Counted from the first letter of the stretch, positions 1 to 9,303 are shown. The stretch is DNA of 64,000 nucleotides from Verrucomicrobiaceae bacterium (GCA_027491155.1 JAIXWR010000021.1:124001-188000), one strand, 5' to 3'. The notes: generated from the letters alone by a model not told the origin. Program-made: numbers and translations.

Positions 1-652
1 GCTCCTGTTTGCGACCGGTGAGCAGTTCGTAAAGGATGACGCCCACCGCGTAGATATCGGAGCGGCGGTCGGCGTGTTCCGGGTGCTCCATGACTTCCGG
101 CGCGGTGTAGCCGGGGGTGCCCATGACGAGTCCCGGCCCTTCGGAGCCGGTGGGGCGGGCCAGGCCGAAGTCGCCGATCTTCGGCTCGCGCTTCGGGGTG
201 AGGAGGATGTTGGCCGGCTTGATGTCGCGGTGGATCACGCCGTTCTCGTGGGCATGGGCGAGGCCGTCGCAGATGCCCTTGACGATGGTCGCGGCCTGGG
301 CCGGATCGACGGCGAGGTTGTAGGCGGAGTAGTAGAGGGACTTGCCGTTCACGTACTCCATCGCGATGTAGAGCATCCCGTCCACGTCGCCCGAGTCGTA
401 GACCCCGATGAGGTTGGGGTGGTTCAGGCGGGCCATCGCGCGGGCCTCGGTCTCGAAGGATTTGCGGAAATCGGGATCTTCCCCGAGTTCGCGGGGCAGG
501 ACCTTGATGGCCACGTCGCGGTCGAGCGAGCGCTGGCGGGCCTTGTAAACCGCGCCCATGCCGCCTTGGGCGATGAACGCCTCGAACTCGTACGCGGGCA
601 GCATGCCGGCGAGCGCTTCAAGCGTGGGAGCGACGAAAGGAGTGGAGCTCAT
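1..652 (-). CDS. Serine/threonine protein kinase, C-terminal part cut by window edge
   Basis: Hanks-type protein kinase; the first 217 residues are visible and the reading frame runs off the left edge. Seen: a nucleotide-binding loop [11 protein letters not shown] near residue 29, in which the first glycine of the usual GxGxxG is replaced by alanine; the VAIK lysine K50; the catalytic loop HRDIKPAN at 141-148; the DFG motif at 161-163; and the APE motif near 184. Kinases of this family phosphorylate Ser/Thr on proteins, and in Planctomycetes and Verrucomicrobia are often followed by a membrane segment and a sensor domain, which cannot be checked here. The start is the ATG that gives a short, non-hydrophobic N-terminus of about 20 residues before the kinase fold. 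Its substrate is unknown. Confidence 0.93.
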   Translation of the reverse strand, partial: MSSTPFVAPTLEALAGMLPAYEFEAFIAQGGMGAVYKARQRSLDRDVAIKVLPRELGEDPDFRKSFETEARAMARLNHPNLIGVYDSGDVDGMLYIAMEYVNGKSLYYSAYNLAVDPAQAATIVKGICDGLAHAHENGVIHRDIKPANILLTPKREPKIGDFGLARPTGSEGPGLVMGTPGYTAPEVMEHPEHADRRSDIYAVGVILYELLTGRKQE

Positions 653-713
653 GGGCGGGGACCTTTGGAGTAGGAAATCGGAGGGCGCTTGGCGAGTGCA
701 ACCGTGGCACCAA

Positions 714-2078
714 TCAAAGCGGTGCGTGATAAACGGTCCATTCCGGAATTTTGATGGCGGAATTGTAGAGCGCGTGGAGGACGATGGCCGTGGTCAGCCC
801 GCCGGTGGCGGCATAACTCAGGGCACAGGCCGCACCGAGAAGTCCCACCGAGACGAGTCCGTAGGCGGTGTAGAAATGCACGATGGCAAACACCGCCGCC
901 GAGACCAAGGTTGCGGCGGGAACCCGGATGCCATTGGCCAGCGAGCGGAAGAGCACCCCGCGGTAGAGGATTTCCTCGGCCACCGGGGCGGCGATGCAGG
1001 CGGAACTGATCATCAGGATCAACCCCCAGGCCCCCTCTTCCACGGACGAGAGCCCGCCGGTCGGGTCGGGCGCGGCCGAGGCGCCCAGGGTGTGCTTCAG
1101 CACCTGGTCGAGCAAGGCGAGCAGCGCGAAGCTGCCCAGAATCAGCGGCAGGTCAGGGCGGTCCGCCAGGCCGAGGCGGCTGACGGCGTGGCGGCTCCGG
1201 CGGAAAAGGAAGCCGACCGCCACCAGCGGCGGCAGGAAGCGGGTGGCGGCATCGAGGACGGCGAACAACCACGAGGGAAGGACCACCGGCGCGGCGCCTT
1301 CGCCGGCGAGGTTCCCGGCGATCAGCATGTCGATCGTTCTCCCGAAACCGATCGACGCGAGGTAGGCCATCAGGAACACGCCGAGGCCCAGCGGCACCGG
1401 CCAGGCGTGGATGTAGCCCCGCTCCCGGCTTCGCAGGGCGCGGCCGAAGAGCACCACGACCCGCGGCAAGAAGCCGAGGCCCACGAAGACCAGCAGCCAA
1501 ACCGCCCCGCGGGCGACGATCGCACGCCGCGCGAGGTCCCGGTTCCGCGGATCTTCGCCGAAATCGGCGGGCACTCCCCCGCCCTGCCGGTCCAGCCGGC
1601 CGTGGAAGCGGAGATATTCCCGGTCCCACCAGGCATCCTTGCCTTCCGCGGTTTTCCGGATCAGCTCGCCCGCATCGGGTGGCCCCGGAAGTCCCGCAAA
1701 AACCGCTTCCGCCGGATTCCGGCCGCGCTGGATCGCGTCCAGGATCAGCATCGCGTAAAGCCCGTCGCCATCCAGCGCCCCTTCCACCGCCAGCGCATCC
1801 AGCGAATCGACGGCGCGCCGGAGAACCGCCTCGCGATCCTCGATCGCCAGCACCTGGCGCAACAAGGGCGGCAAATCCCCGGTCGCGTCCGCCAGACGCA
1901 GGTCGCGGTCGATCTTGATCAAAGCCATCCGCCCGCTCTCCCGGTGGTATGCGATCGACGCCCCGAAATGGTTGTTCCAGAGCCACACGCCCATCACGAA
2001 CAGCAGCAGCGCCAGCAGCGGTTCGGGCACATGCCGACGCAGGATCTGGCGGTACGGATTGGCAGCCTGCCTTGGCAC
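714..2078 (-). CDS. CPBP-family intramembrane metalloprotease (long N-terminal extension)
   Basis: A 454-residue membrane protein of the CPBP (CAAX protease/bacteriocin-processing, Abi) family. The C-terminal third holds the three family motifs: EEILYR at 368-373, a histidine in FAIVHF (H401), and LHALYN with H435 and N439. An N-terminal membrane helix (about 20-36) is followed by a roughly 150-residue soluble segment that looks helical, then several membrane spans from about 190 onwards. Known members cleave prenylated proteins, process bacteriocins or give bacteriocin immunity; the substrate here cannot be inferred. It is divergently transcribed from a second CPBP gene, with a short AT-richer gap between them, so the two may share a control region. 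Confidence 0.9.
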   Translation of the reverse strand: MPRQAANPYRQILRRHVPEPLLALLLFVMGVWLWNNHFGASIAYHRESGRMALIKIDRDLRLADATGDLPPLLRQVLAIEDREAVLRRAVDSLDALAVEGALDGDGLYAMLILDAIQRGRNPAEAVFAGLPGPPDAGELIRKTAEGKDAWWDREYLRFHGRLDRQGGGVPADFGEDPRNRDLARRAIVARGAVWLLVFVGLGFLPRVVVLFGRALRSRERGYIHAWPVPLGLGVFLMAYLASIGFGRTIDMLIAGNLAGEGAAPVVLPSWLFAVLDAATRFLPPLVAVGFLFRRSRHAVSRLGLADRPDLPLILGSFALLALLDQVLKHTLGASAAPDPTGGLSSVEEGAWGLILMISSACIAAPVAEEILYRGVLFRSLANGIRVPAATLVSAAVFAIVHFYTAYGLVSVGLLGAACALSYAATGGLTTAIVLHALYNSAIKIPEWTVYHAPL

Positions 2079-2217
2079 GTGGGAGTCGATGCGGGAAAGC
2101 TGCGAGATTTTTTAGAATTTCGCAAGCTTGTCGGATAATCATTTGAAGTTAAGTATTCTTGCCCTCCGATTTCCCGCTGGCACCGGGAGGTTCCCGCCGC
2201 CAAAGTCCCGCGCCCCG

Positions 2218-3243
2218 ATGCCTGCCGCCCTTGCTTCCGCCGATCTTCCGACCGGTTTCCTCTCCGGCTTCGATGCCGCCACGCTGGTGATCATCGCGAC
2301 CTTCGTCGGGGCGGGCCTGATTTTCCTGGGGTTCTGGCTGGCCCGGCTGGCGACCGGCAAGCAGTCCGAGCCCCTGCGCGGGCCCGACCAGCCGCCGCCG
2401 CTGCCGGACGCCTCCCGCTCCCTGCCCGTTCCGGAGGCCGGCGACCTTTCTCCCTACTCGCCGCCTGCCCGGATGGATTCCACCCCTCCCGCCGCGGTGC
2501 CGGCCGGCCGGCTGAAGGTGCGGGTGGACCATTACAAGCTCGTCGACCTGCCCCTCATCGGCCTGGTCTTCCTGCTCTACTTCGGCCTGACCGCCATGCC
2601 CGGCGGGTCCGACGACACGCCCGTGGAGCAAAAGATGACCGCCCCCGTGCTGATCGCCTCCATCTTTTTCCAACTGATGCTGATGGGCATGGTGATGGCC
2701 TTCGTCACCTGGCGGGTGAAGATTCCCGAATGGCTGGGCCTGCGCTGGAAACAGTGGCCGCTCGCCTTTGCCATCGCGCCGCTGGCGGTCTTCTTCATGT
2801 GGTGCTTCATGGGCACCCTCCACGTCTCCGGCTGGAACGGCTGGCTCGAGCGCAGCCTGGGCATCGAGTCGATGCAGGAGGCGGTGAAGCTGCTGCAGGA
2901 AGCGAAGGACCCGCTGGTCGTGGCCCTGATGGCCGTGGCCGCGGTGCTGGTCGCCCCGGTGGCGGAAGAGGTCGTCTTCCGCGGCTACCTCTACCCCGCC
3001 GCCAAGCGCTTCTGCGGACCGGCCGGGTCCATCCTTTTCTCGTCGCTCGTTTTCGCCGCGGCGCACGGCAACGTGGTCGCGCTGGTGCCCCTGTTCGCCC
3101 TCGCCGTGGTTCTTTGCCTGCTTTACGAGTTCACCGGCTCGATCTGGGCCTGCATCTCGGTCCATTTCCTGTTCAACGCCGCCACGGTGACCATCCAGCT
3201 CCTCGCGCGCTCCGGCATCGTCGACATCCCCGCCACGGAGTGA
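2218..3243 (+). CDS. CPBP-family intramembrane metalloprotease
   Basis: A 341-residue CPBP-family membrane protease. Motifs seen: EEVVFR at 250-255, H283 in AAHGN, and HFLFN at 316-320. There is an N-terminal membrane helix (about 21-41), then a proline-rich cytosolic linker (about 50-98), then the multi-span catalytic region. The frame extends upstream to an ATG at 2128, but those 30 residues are basic and proline-rich without a family match, so the ATG at 2218 is preferred. The stop is 1 bp before the thiL start, so the two are probably co-transcribed. This is the second CPBP gene of a divergent pair; the two share motifs but little else, so they are not a recent duplication. The substrate is unknown. 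Confidence 0.9.
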   Translation: MPAALASADLPTGFLSGFDAATLVIIATFVGAGLIFLGFWLARLATGKQSEPLRGPDQPPPLPDASRSLPVPEAGDLSPYSPPARMDSTPPAAVPAGRLKVRVDHYKLVDLPLIGLVFLLYFGLTAMPGGSDDTPVEQKMTAPVLIASIFFQLMLMGMVMAFVTWRVKIPEWLGLRWKQWPLAFAIAPLAVFFMWCFMGTLHVSGWNGWLERSLGIESMQEAVKLLQEAKDPLVVALMAVAAVLVAPVAEEVVFRGYLYPAAKRFCGPAGSILFSSLVFAAAHGNVVALVPLFALAVVLCLLYEFTGSIWACISVHFLFNAATVTIQLLARSGIVDIPATE

Positions 3244-3244
3244 C

Positions 3245-4132
3245 ATGAAGCGACTGCGCGACCTCGGCGAAGACGCCCTGATCAGCCGCATCCTGCGCGG
3301 CTTCCCCGGCGGGAAATCGCTTACGGTCGGCCCGGGCGACGACTGCGCGGTGGTCGACCCCGGCCGCGGGCCGCTCCGCCTCTTGAAAACCGACGCGCTG
3401 GTCGAAGGCGTGCATTTCCTGCCGGAGACCCCCGCGGCGAAGGTCGGCTGGAAAGCCGTCGCCCGCGTGCTGAGCGACTTCGCGGCGATGGGCGGAAGAC
3501 CGGAGCACCTGCTGGTCACGGTGGCGGTCGATGCCGCTCGCCCGGTCGCCTGGATGGACGGACTTTACCGCGGGATCCGGAAGTGCCTGGCCACCCACGG
3601 CGGCGTGCTGGCCGGTGGCGAGACCTGCCGCCTGCCCGCCGGCGCGGTGATTTCCGTCGCCGGCGAAGGCCTCGTCGAACGCCCGCACCTCACGCTCCGC
3701 TCAGGCGGAAAACCCGGCGACCTGGTGCTGGTCACCGGCCGGCTCGGCGGGTCGATCGCCGGCAAGCACCTCTCCTTCACCCCGCGCCTCGCCGAAGCCG
3801 CCTGGCTGGTCCGCCACCTGCGGCCGAGTGCGATGATGGACCTCTCCGACGGCCTCGCGAAGGACCTCCCGCGCCTCGCAGAAGCCAGCGGCTGCGGCTT
3901 CGAACTCGGCGAAGTGCCCGCCAACCGCGGCTGCACCCGGCAGCAGGCGCTGGGCGATGGCGAGGACTACGAACTCCTGCTCACCGCCAGCCCGCGCCGC
4001 TGGAAATCCGCCGCCGCCGCCTGGTCCGCCGCCTTTCCCGAACTCCCGCTCCGCGTGATCGGCCGCCTGACCGAACCCGGCAAAACCACCCGCCTCGCCG
4101 GCGGTTGGGACCACTTTTCCCCTACCTCATGA
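3245..4132 (+). CDS. thiL: Thiamine-monophosphate kinase
   Basis: ATP-dependent kinase that turns thiamine monophosphate into thiamine diphosphate, the last step of thiamine cofactor synthesis, in the cytoplasm. Seen: the N-terminal GPGDDCAV motif at 29-36, the KTDALVEGVHF segment near 48-58, DFAAMGG near 79, a VTGRLGGS loop, DLSDGL, and GDGEDYELLL near the C-terminus, all typical of the PurM-like ThiL fold. At 295 residues it is slightly shorter than many family members. It begins 1 bp after the upstream CPBP stop, and its stop overlaps the start of the next gene (ATGA), which implies translational coupling. No other thiamine gene is in the window. Confidence 0.95.
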   Translation: MKRLRDLGEDALISRILRGFPGGKSLTVGPGDDCAVVDPGRGPLRLLKTDALVEGVHFLPETPAAKVGWKAVARVLSDFAAMGGRPEHLLVTVAVDAARPVAWMDGLYRGIRKCLATHGGVLAGGETCRLPAGAVISVAGEGLVERPHLTLRSGGKPGDLVLVTGRLGGSIAGKHLSFTPRLAEAAWLVRHLRPSAMMDLSDGLAKDLPRLAEASGCGFELGEVPANRGCTRQQALGDGEDYELLLTASPRRWKSAAAAWSAAFPELPLRVIGRLTEPGKTTRLAGGWDHFSPTS

Positions 4133-4518
4133 AATCCCTGATCGAAACCTACTACGCCGCCTTCAACTCCGGCGACCGCGAAGCCCTGCTTGCCCTGCTG
4201 GCCGACGACGTCGCCCACGAGATCAACGAAGGCGGCGTCGAAACCGGCAAGGACGCCTTCCGCGCCTTCCTCGTCCGCATGGACCGCTGCTACCGCGAGA
4301 CCGTCGAAGACCTCGCCATCTTCACCGGCCCCGACAACCGCGCCGCCGCCGAGTTCTACATCCGCGGCGAATACCTCGCCACCGATCCCGGCCTGCCGGA
4401 AGCCCGCGGCCAGAAGTATCACCTCCGCGTCGGCGCTTTTTTCGAGGCCCGCGGCGGGAAAATCACCCGCGTCACGAACTACTACAATCTTCAGAACTGG
4501 CTCGGACAGGTCGCCTGA
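4129..4518 (+). CDS. NTF2-like / SnoaL-type protein
   Basis: A 129-residue protein with the opening typical of the SnoaL/ketosteroid-isomerase-like NTF2 fold: a helix (LIETYYAAFNSGDREALLALL), then DDVAHEINEG, and a closing beta-rich part ending in FFEARGGKITRVTNYYN. Members act as small hydrolases, isomerases or ligand-binding proteins, and sequence alone does not give the reaction. The ATG overlaps the thiL stop by 4 bases, so translation is probably coupled. No signal peptide is seen, so it is probably cytosolic. A role linked to thiamine is possible from position only. Confidence 0.85.
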   Translation: MKSLIETYYAAFNSGDREALLALLADDVAHEINEGGVETGKDAFRAFLVRMDRCYRETVEDLAIFTGPDNRAAAEFYIRGEYLATDPGLPEARGQKYHLRVGAFFEARGGKITRVTNYYNLQNWLGQVA

Positions 4519-4571
4519 CGCGAAAGACCGTCGACCGCCGCCCCGTCTCTACGTTTCCTCCATCCAGACCC

Positions 4572-5255
4572 ATGAAACTCACGCCTTTCCTTTTCCTCCT
4601 CGCCGCCTCCTCCCTGCACGCCGGGGAGAAGTCCCTCTTCAACGGCAAAGACCTCACCGGCTGGGAGGGCAATCCCAAGCTCTGGTCGGTCCAGGACGGG
4701 GCCATCACCGGCAAGACCGCCAACGAAGGCGACGCCAAGATCTCCCACAACACCTTCCTTGTCTGGAAAGACGGCACGGTCGGCGACTTCGAGCTGACCT
4801 TCAAATACCGCATCGAGAAGGGGAACAGCGGCGTCCAGTACCGCTCCAAGGCCCTCGCCCCCGGACCCTCCGGCCCGGTCATCAGCGGCTACCAGGCCGA
4901 CTTCGAAGCCGGCAAGACCTACAGCGGCATCCTTTACGAAGAGAAGGGCCGCGGCATCCTCGCCAAGCGCGGCGAAAAGACGACCATCGGCGACAACGGC
5001 AAGCCGAACGTCACCGGCCAGGTCGGCGACAGCAACGAGATCCAGGCCTCGATCAAGGACGAGCAGTGGAACGACTACAAGATCGTCGCCAAGGGCAACC
5101 ACGTGCAGCACTTCATCAACGGCAAGCAGACCGTCGACGTCACCGACAACGACCCGAAGAACGCGCCCAAGGAAGGCCTGCTCGCTCTCCAGATCCACGC
5201 CGGCCCGGCAATGGTCGTGCAGTTCAAGGACCTGGTGCTGAAGACGGCGGACTGA
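4572..5255 (+). CDS. Secreted DUF1080 (3-keto-disaccharide hydrolase-like) protein
   Basis: A 227-residue exported protein. It has a clear signal peptide (MKLTPFLFLLAASSLHAG) followed directly by the DUF1080 opening SLFNGKDLTGWEG, with WSVQDGAITG, the core YRIEKGNSGVQYRSKA and a concanavalin-like jelly-roll pattern ending in LALQIHAGPAMVVQFKDLVLK. Some DUF1080 proteins cleave 3-keto-glycosides, and the family is greatly expanded in Verrucomicrobia and Planctomycetes for polysaccharide use. The gene follows the NTF2-like gene by 53 bp and converges with the TPR gene, whose stop is only 17 bp away. The precise substrate is unknown. Confidence 0.92.
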   Translation: MKLTPFLFLLAASSLHAGEKSLFNGKDLTGWEGNPKLWSVQDGAITGKTANEGDAKISHNTFLVWKDGTVGDFELTFKYRIEKGNSGVQYRSKALAPGPSGPVISGYQADFEAGKTYSGILYEEKGRGILAKRGEKTTIGDNGKPNVTGQVGDSNEIQASIKDEQWNDYKIVAKGNHVQHFINGKQTVDVTDNDPKNAPKEGLLALQIHAGPAMVVQFKDLVLKTAD

Positions 5256-5271
5256 CCCGTCGCCGCGGATC

Positions 5272-6420
5272 TCAAGCAGGCGGCGCGGGCCGGTTCGCCC
5301 GCCCCGCCTGCCAGGCTTCGTATCTGGCGAGCCAGGCGGGCACCGCCACCCCGATGAAGTGGATGCCGAGGAAGATCCCGAGGTAGCGGAAGCCGCGGTT
5401 CAGCGGCATGCCGGCCAGCAGGAAGAGCAGGGCCCAGATCAGCGCGCTGAGCGCGAGGAAGGCGCCGAAGCGCAGCCATAGCGGGAAGCGGCGGATGCGG
5501 AGCCACAGCGCGAGCATCCGCACCGGCGTGCCCGATGCGCTCCGCAACTCGGACACCACGAACCACTCGTAGACCTTGCAGCCCGGCCACAGCAGGATGG
5601 TCGCCAGCGCCAGCCAGACGGCGAACGCGAACACCAGCTTGAACGCGAGCAGGAAGAGGATCACCAGCCACGGGTTCTTCCGAACCACGAGCCGATAGGT
5701 CCGCAGCCAGGCAAAGGTCTTCGAAGGCAGGCTGAGAACCCGGTAAATGATGCTGCGTCGGGCGACCGCGGAAAAGAGGTCCAACTGGCATCGCCGGTTG
5801 TGCGGCCTGGATTGGAGCGCGATCCGGTAGTGCTCTTCCGCCTTGGCCGGGTTTTCCAGCTCGTTGAGGTAAACATCGCCGATGCTGTGGTGGAGCGACG
5901 CGTTGCCGGGATCGAGCCGGAGCGCCGCTTCGTATTCCCGCAGCCGCTTCCACGCGTCCCTGGCGGTGAATTCCATCGCGGCGTGGAGCCGGATGTGGAG
6001 GTTCACGATCTCCGGGTCCTCCGGGGACAGCTTGCGGGCTTTCGAGATGTGCTTCCGCGCATCGAAGGGACGGAACAGGTTCGACGCGGCGATCGCGGCC
6101 GCGAGATGGAAATACGGCCAGTCGGGGTCGATCCGCATCCCTTCCTCCGCCAGGCCCTCCGCTTCCTTCCAGTTCCGCTTCACCAGATGAAACCGGACCG
6201 CCGCGACATGCGTGTTCACCGACTCCGGCTCCAGCCGCTGGAGCTCGCGGACATGACGTTCCGCTTCCGGAAACCGCTGCAGTTCGCAGAACGCCAGCAC
6301 CAGGTAGAAGTGGGCGTCGAGATCCTCGGAGTCCCGCGCCAGGAATCGCCGCGCCTCGGCCACCAGCCGCTCGGCATTTCCGGCGCTGCTCAGGATCGAA
6401 AGCACCCTCCCCGAATCCAT
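5272..6420 (-). CDS. TPR-repeat membrane protein
   Basis: A 382-residue protein. Residues 1 to about 235 are consecutive tetratricopeptide-type helix pairs (for example AHFYLVLAFCELQRFPEAERHVREL and NASLHHSIGDVYLNELENPAKAEEHYRIAL), which usually bind proteins. About three hydrophobic spans follow, near 258-285, 318-343 and 350-370, giving a cytoplasmic or periplasmic TPR domain tethered to the inner membrane. The frame is open upstream to about 6801, but the ATG at 6420 (MDSGRVLSIL) starts the conserved-looking part and avoids overlap with the divergent esterase gene. Similar repeats plus a membrane tail occur in proteins of unknown function. No partner is evident from the neighbours. Confidence 0.85.
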   Translation of the reverse strand: MDSGRVLSILSSAGNAERLVAEARRFLARDSEDLDAHFYLVLAFCELQRFPEAERHVRELQRLEPESVNTHVAAVRFHLVKRNWKEAEGLAEEGMRIDPDWPYFHLAAAIAASNLFRPFDARKHISKARKLSPEDPEIVNLHIRLHAAMEFTARDAWKRLREYEAALRLDPGNASLHHSIGDVYLNELENPAKAEEHYRIALQSRPHNRRCQLDLFSAVARRSIIYRVLSLPSKTFAWLRTYRLVVRKNPWLVILFLLAFKLVFAFAVWLALATILLWPGCKVYEWFVVSELRSASGTPVRMLALWLRIRRFPLWLRFGAFLALSALIWALLFLLAGMPLNRGFRYLGIFLGIHFIGVAVPAWLARYEAWQAGRANRPAPPA

Positions 6421-6629
6421 CGCGGGAAGGCCGTCCGGACCTTCGGAATGTGGATCGTTCGCGCGGCTCAACCCGGAAAGTGGATGGCAAAGCCCGGTTC
6501 CACGGAAGCCCGATTTGCCGGAGCCTCGGCGGGGGCATCCCGCTCGCAAATGGAGACTCGCCCGTTTCCCGCGGGGGACGCAGGATGGCGCGGACTTCCA
6601 CAACCCGCCGCTTCCGGCATGACCGCCCG

Positions 6630-7745
6630 ATGAAACTTCCCTTCCTGGCCCTCCTCCCGCTGCTGCTTTTCCCCGTCGGCTGCTCGGGACTCCAGTTGAC
6701 CTCGCCGATGGAGCACCAGGTGATCCAGCGCAGCGGGAAGAGCGGCGGAACCGTCGAAATCGAAGGCCGGGGGGTCGCGGCGACCGCGGGGATCGAGGCA
6801 AGGGTGGTGGGGGAAAACCAGGCCGGCGGCTGGCAGAAGCTGGCGCCGGTGTTCGAGGGCGACGCTTTCCGCGCCACGCTGGATGCCCCGGCCGGCGGAT
6901 GGTTCCGGCTCGAGGTGCGGGCGCTGGAACAAGGCAAGGTGGTCGCCGGGACGGCAGTGGACCGGGTCGGCGTGGGCGAGGTGTTCGTGGTCGCCGGCCA
7001 ATCGAACTCGGCGAACCACGGCGAGGAGAAACTGCGGACGGAGAGCGGCATGGTGGCGGCTTTCGACGGCAGCAAGTGGCAACCCTGCCAGGACCCGCAG
7101 CCGGGCGCGAGCGGGGGCGGCGGGAGTTTCATGCCGCCGCTGGGCGACGAGCTGGCCAGGCGGCTCGGCGTGCCGGTGGGATTCATCGCCTGCGGGATCG
7201 GGGCGACCAGCGTGCGCGAGTGGCTGCCGCAAGGTGCGGTCTTTCCGAATCCCCCGACGCTCGAAGCGCGGGTGCAGCGGCGGGCCGACGGGTCTTGGGA
7301 GAGCAAGGGCGATGCCTACCGGATGCTGGTGGAGCGCATGAAATCCGCAGGCCCCGGAGGCTTCCGCGCGGTGCTCTGGCACCAGGGCGAAAGCGATGCC
7401 AACCAGCGCGATGCGACGCGCACCTTGCCGGGCAAGCTTTACCGCGAGTATCTGGAACGCGTGATCCGCGAGTCGCGCAAGGCGATCGGCCGGGACGCAC
7501 CGTGGATGGTCGCGCAAGTCAGCTACCACGTGCCGGGCGACGAGGCATCGCCGGACATCCGCGCCGCACAGGCGTCGCTGTGGAAGGACGGCATCGCGCT
7601 CCAGGGCCCCGACTCCGACGCGCTCAAGGGCGAGCTGCGCGAGAACGGCGGCAAGGGCGTGCACTTCAGCGGCAAGGGCCAACGCGCGCTGGCCAAGGCG
7701 TGGGCGGACCGGCTCGTGCCCTGGCTGGAGGAGACGGTGAAGTGA
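6630..7745 (+). CDS. Secreted SGNH-type carbohydrate (sialate O-acetyl-like) esterase
   Basis: A 371-residue exported esterase of the SASA/CE6-like SGNH group. It has an N-terminal signal segment with a cysteine at residue 18 (FPVGC), so it may be a lipoprotein, although the residue three before the cysteine is not ideal. Then come a beta domain and VVAGQSNSANHG, the block carrying the nucleophilic serine, LWHQGESDAN (the oxyanion/block III region), and a late histidine in KGVHFSGKG. Family members remove acetyl groups from sialic acids or plant polysaccharides outside the cytoplasm. The ATG at 6630 gives the signal peptide; longer upstream frames do not. It converges with the EF-hand gene, with a strong terminator hairpin in between. 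Confidence 0.88.
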   Translation: MKLPFLALLPLLLFPVGCSGLQLTSPMEHQVIQRSGKSGGTVEIEGRGVAATAGIEARVVGENQAGGWQKLAPVFEGDAFRATLDAPAGGWFRLEVRALEQGKVVAGTAVDRVGVGEVFVVAGQSNSANHGEEKLRTESGMVAAFDGSKWQPCQDPQPGASGGGGSFMPPLGDELARRLGVPVGFIACGIGATSVREWLPQGAVFPNPPTLEARVQRRADGSWESKGDAYRMLVERMKSAGPGGFRAVLWHQGESDANQRDATRTLPGKLYREYLERVIRESRKAIGRDAPWMVAQVSYHVPGDEASPDIRAAQASLWKDGIALQGPDSDALKGELRENGGKGVHFSGKGQRALAKAWADRLVPWLEETVK

Positions 7746-7762
7746 GGCGCCGCGCCGCTACG

Positions 7763-7800
7763 AAAAAGCCGCGCCACCCGGCCGGAACCGGATGGCGCGG
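7763..7800 (-). terminator. Rho-independent terminator of the EF-hand gene
   Basis: Read leftward, an 8-bp perfect stem (CCGCGCCA paired with TGGCGCGG) with an inner CCGG/CCGG pairing is followed directly by CTTTTTC. It lies 21 bp past the stop of the EF-hand gene at 7822 and may also slow transcription of the rightward esterase gene. Confidence 0.8.
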
Positions 7801-7821
7801 ATGCGTCTTGCAGGAGGGGTC

Positions 7822-8541
7822 TCAGGAATTCCCTCGCTTGCCGGGATTCCACTCGTTGCGCGTCAGGACGCCGTCGTCGTTGCGGTCGTACTTGTCGAAC
7901 TTCTTCTGGATCGAGGACGGCTTGGTCTTCGGCTTGAAGAATCCGGCGAACTCGTCCGGCGTCAGGTCGCCGCTGGTATCGACGTCGGCGAGGTCGAAGG
8001 CGCGCGGGCGGTTGTTGGAGTCGTCGGGCAGGTTGTCGTTCTTGTAAACGTTCCACTCGGCGAGGGAGACGAGGTTGTCGTCGTCGGTGTCCGCCTTGAG
8101 GAAGCGGGCGCGGATCTCGACCTCGGACTTCTTGCCGGCCAGCGTGGTGGCGAATTCGTCGTAGGTCAGGAAGCCGCTGGAATCGTTGTCGGCGGCGTTG
8201 AACTTCGCGGTGTCGTCGTCCTCGTTCTCGGGGATCGAGTCGTCCTTGTAAACGAGCCACTCGGCGAGCGAGACGCTGTCGTCGTTGTTCGTGTCCGCCT
8301 TGTTGAACTTCTCGAGGATCTTGCTGGCGCGGGTGCCGCTCGAAAAAGTGTTGGTGAATTCCGCGAGGGTCAGGCTGCCGGAATCATCGGCATCCGCGGC
8401 CTCGAACTTCGCGGTGTCGGTGGTCGGATTGTCGTCGTCGCCATCGTCATCCCCGCCGCGGCGGGCGGAGGCGCTGGTGGTGAGAACGGCCACGAGGGCG
8501 AGCGTGGCGATGGCGGGAACGGAGAACGGATTGGCTTTCAT
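7822..8541 (-). CDS. Secreted protein with six EF-hand calcium-binding loops
   Basis: A 239-residue exported protein. Signal peptide (MKANPFSVPAIATLALVAVL) and an Asp-rich linker lead into six 12-residue EF-hand loops starting near residues 50, 83, 118, 151, 186 and 219, each ending in E-F or E-W (for example DADDSGSLTLAEF and DRNDDGVLTRNEW). EF-hand loops alternate between an F-type and a W-type ending, so the protein is three tandem copies of a two-loop unit. Ca2+ binding is expected; any enzymatic domain is absent. It lies downstream of, and parallel to, a close paralogue (8620-9303). A GTG 3 bases upstream is an alternative start. Role unknown; calsymin-like or matrix roles are possible. 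Confidence 0.9.
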   Translation of the reverse strand: MKANPFSVPAIATLALVAVLTTSASARRGGDDDGDDDNPTTDTAKFEAADADDSGSLTLAEFTNTFSSGTRASKILEKFNKADTNNDDSVSLAEWLVYKDDSIPENEDDDTAKFNAADNDSSGFLTYDEFATTLAGKKSEVEIRARFLKADTDDDNLVSLAEWNVYKNDNLPDDSNNRPRAFDLADVDTSGDLTPDEFAGFFKPKTKPSSIQKKFDKYDRNDDGVLTRNEWNPGKRGNS

Positions 8542-8619
8542 CACGACGTGAGGATCCGGGCAGGCCGCGGGCGTTTCAAACCGCGGAACGTAACCAAATG
8601 GATGGAAAAGGGGGGCGCA

Positions 8620-9303
8620 TCAATGGGCGCCGCGATGGCCCGGATTCCACTCGTCGCGGGTCAGCAGGCTGTCGTCGTTGTCGTCGAGGGCGGCGAACTT
8701 CTTGAGCACGACCGCCGGCTTCACCTTGGGCGGATAGACGCCGGCGAACTCGTCGGGGGTCAGTCCGTCGTTGCCGTCCAGATCGGCGAGGTCGAACTTG
8801 CCGAGTGAAACCCCGTGGCTGCCGTGGAAGCCCTTCTCGCGATGCTCCAGCCATTCCTCGAGCGAGATCAGGCTGTCGTCGTCGTGATCGGCACCGAGGA
8901 AGTCCGCGCGGGTCATGATGAAGGGCTTGTTGTCGGGGCGGGTGGGAGCGAACTCCGCGAGGGTGAGGAACCCGCTGTCATCGGCGTCGGCGGCCTCGAA
9001 CTTCAGGGTCTCCTGGTGTTCGAAGGTGGTTTCGCGGTAGGCGAGCCACTCGGCGAGGGTCAGGCCGCCGTCGCGGTTCCCGTCGGCCTTTTTGAAGGCG
9101 CTCTTGATCTGGCCGCGGGGGGTCAGGGTGGAGAAGGTGCTGGCGAACTCCGCCGGGCTGAGACTGCCGGAGACGTCGAGGTCGGCGGTGTTGAACTTCG
9201 CGGTGTCGTCGCCGCCGCCGTGTTCGCCGTCGTGGCCGGAAAGCGGAGCGGTGCAGGCGAAGGCGAGCAGGACGGGCAGGAAGGAAGCGGCGGGGGCTTT
9301 CAT
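8620..9303 (-). CDS. Secreted protein with six EF-hand calcium-binding loops (paralogue)
   Basis: A 227-residue paralogue of the neighbouring EF-hand protein. It has a signal peptide (MKAPAASFLPVLLAFACTA) and a His/Asp/Gly-rich linker (GHDGEHGGGDD), which might also bind metal. Six loops follow: DLDVSGSLSPAEF, DGNRDGGLTLAEW, DADDSGFLTLAEF, DHDDDSLISLEEW, DLDGNDGLTPDEF and DDNDDSLLTRDEW, again alternating F and W endings. Both proteins finish on an almost identical TRxEWNPGxRG tail. The two genes are 78 bp apart and arose by tandem duplication. The ATG at 9303 is chosen because it starts the signal peptide; the open frame continues upstream with no export signal. Confidence 0.9.
   Translation of the reverse strand: MKAPAASFLPVLLAFACTAPLSGHDGEHGGGDDTAKFNTADLDVSGSLSPAEFASTFSTLTPRGQIKSAFKKADGNRDGGLTLAEWLAYRETTFEHQETLKFEAADADDSGFLTLAEFAPTRPDNKPFIMTRADFLGADHDDDSLISLEEWLEHREKGFHGSHGVSLGKFDLADLDGNDGLTPDEFAGVYPPKVKPAVVLKKFAALDDNDDSLLTRDEWNPGHRGAH

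Noticed and set aside
2079-2217. A sigma-70-like promoter in the gap between the divergent CPBP genes
   Set aside because: The gap is AT-richer (TTGTCG followed by TTAAGTAT), but the match to consensus is too weak to assign.
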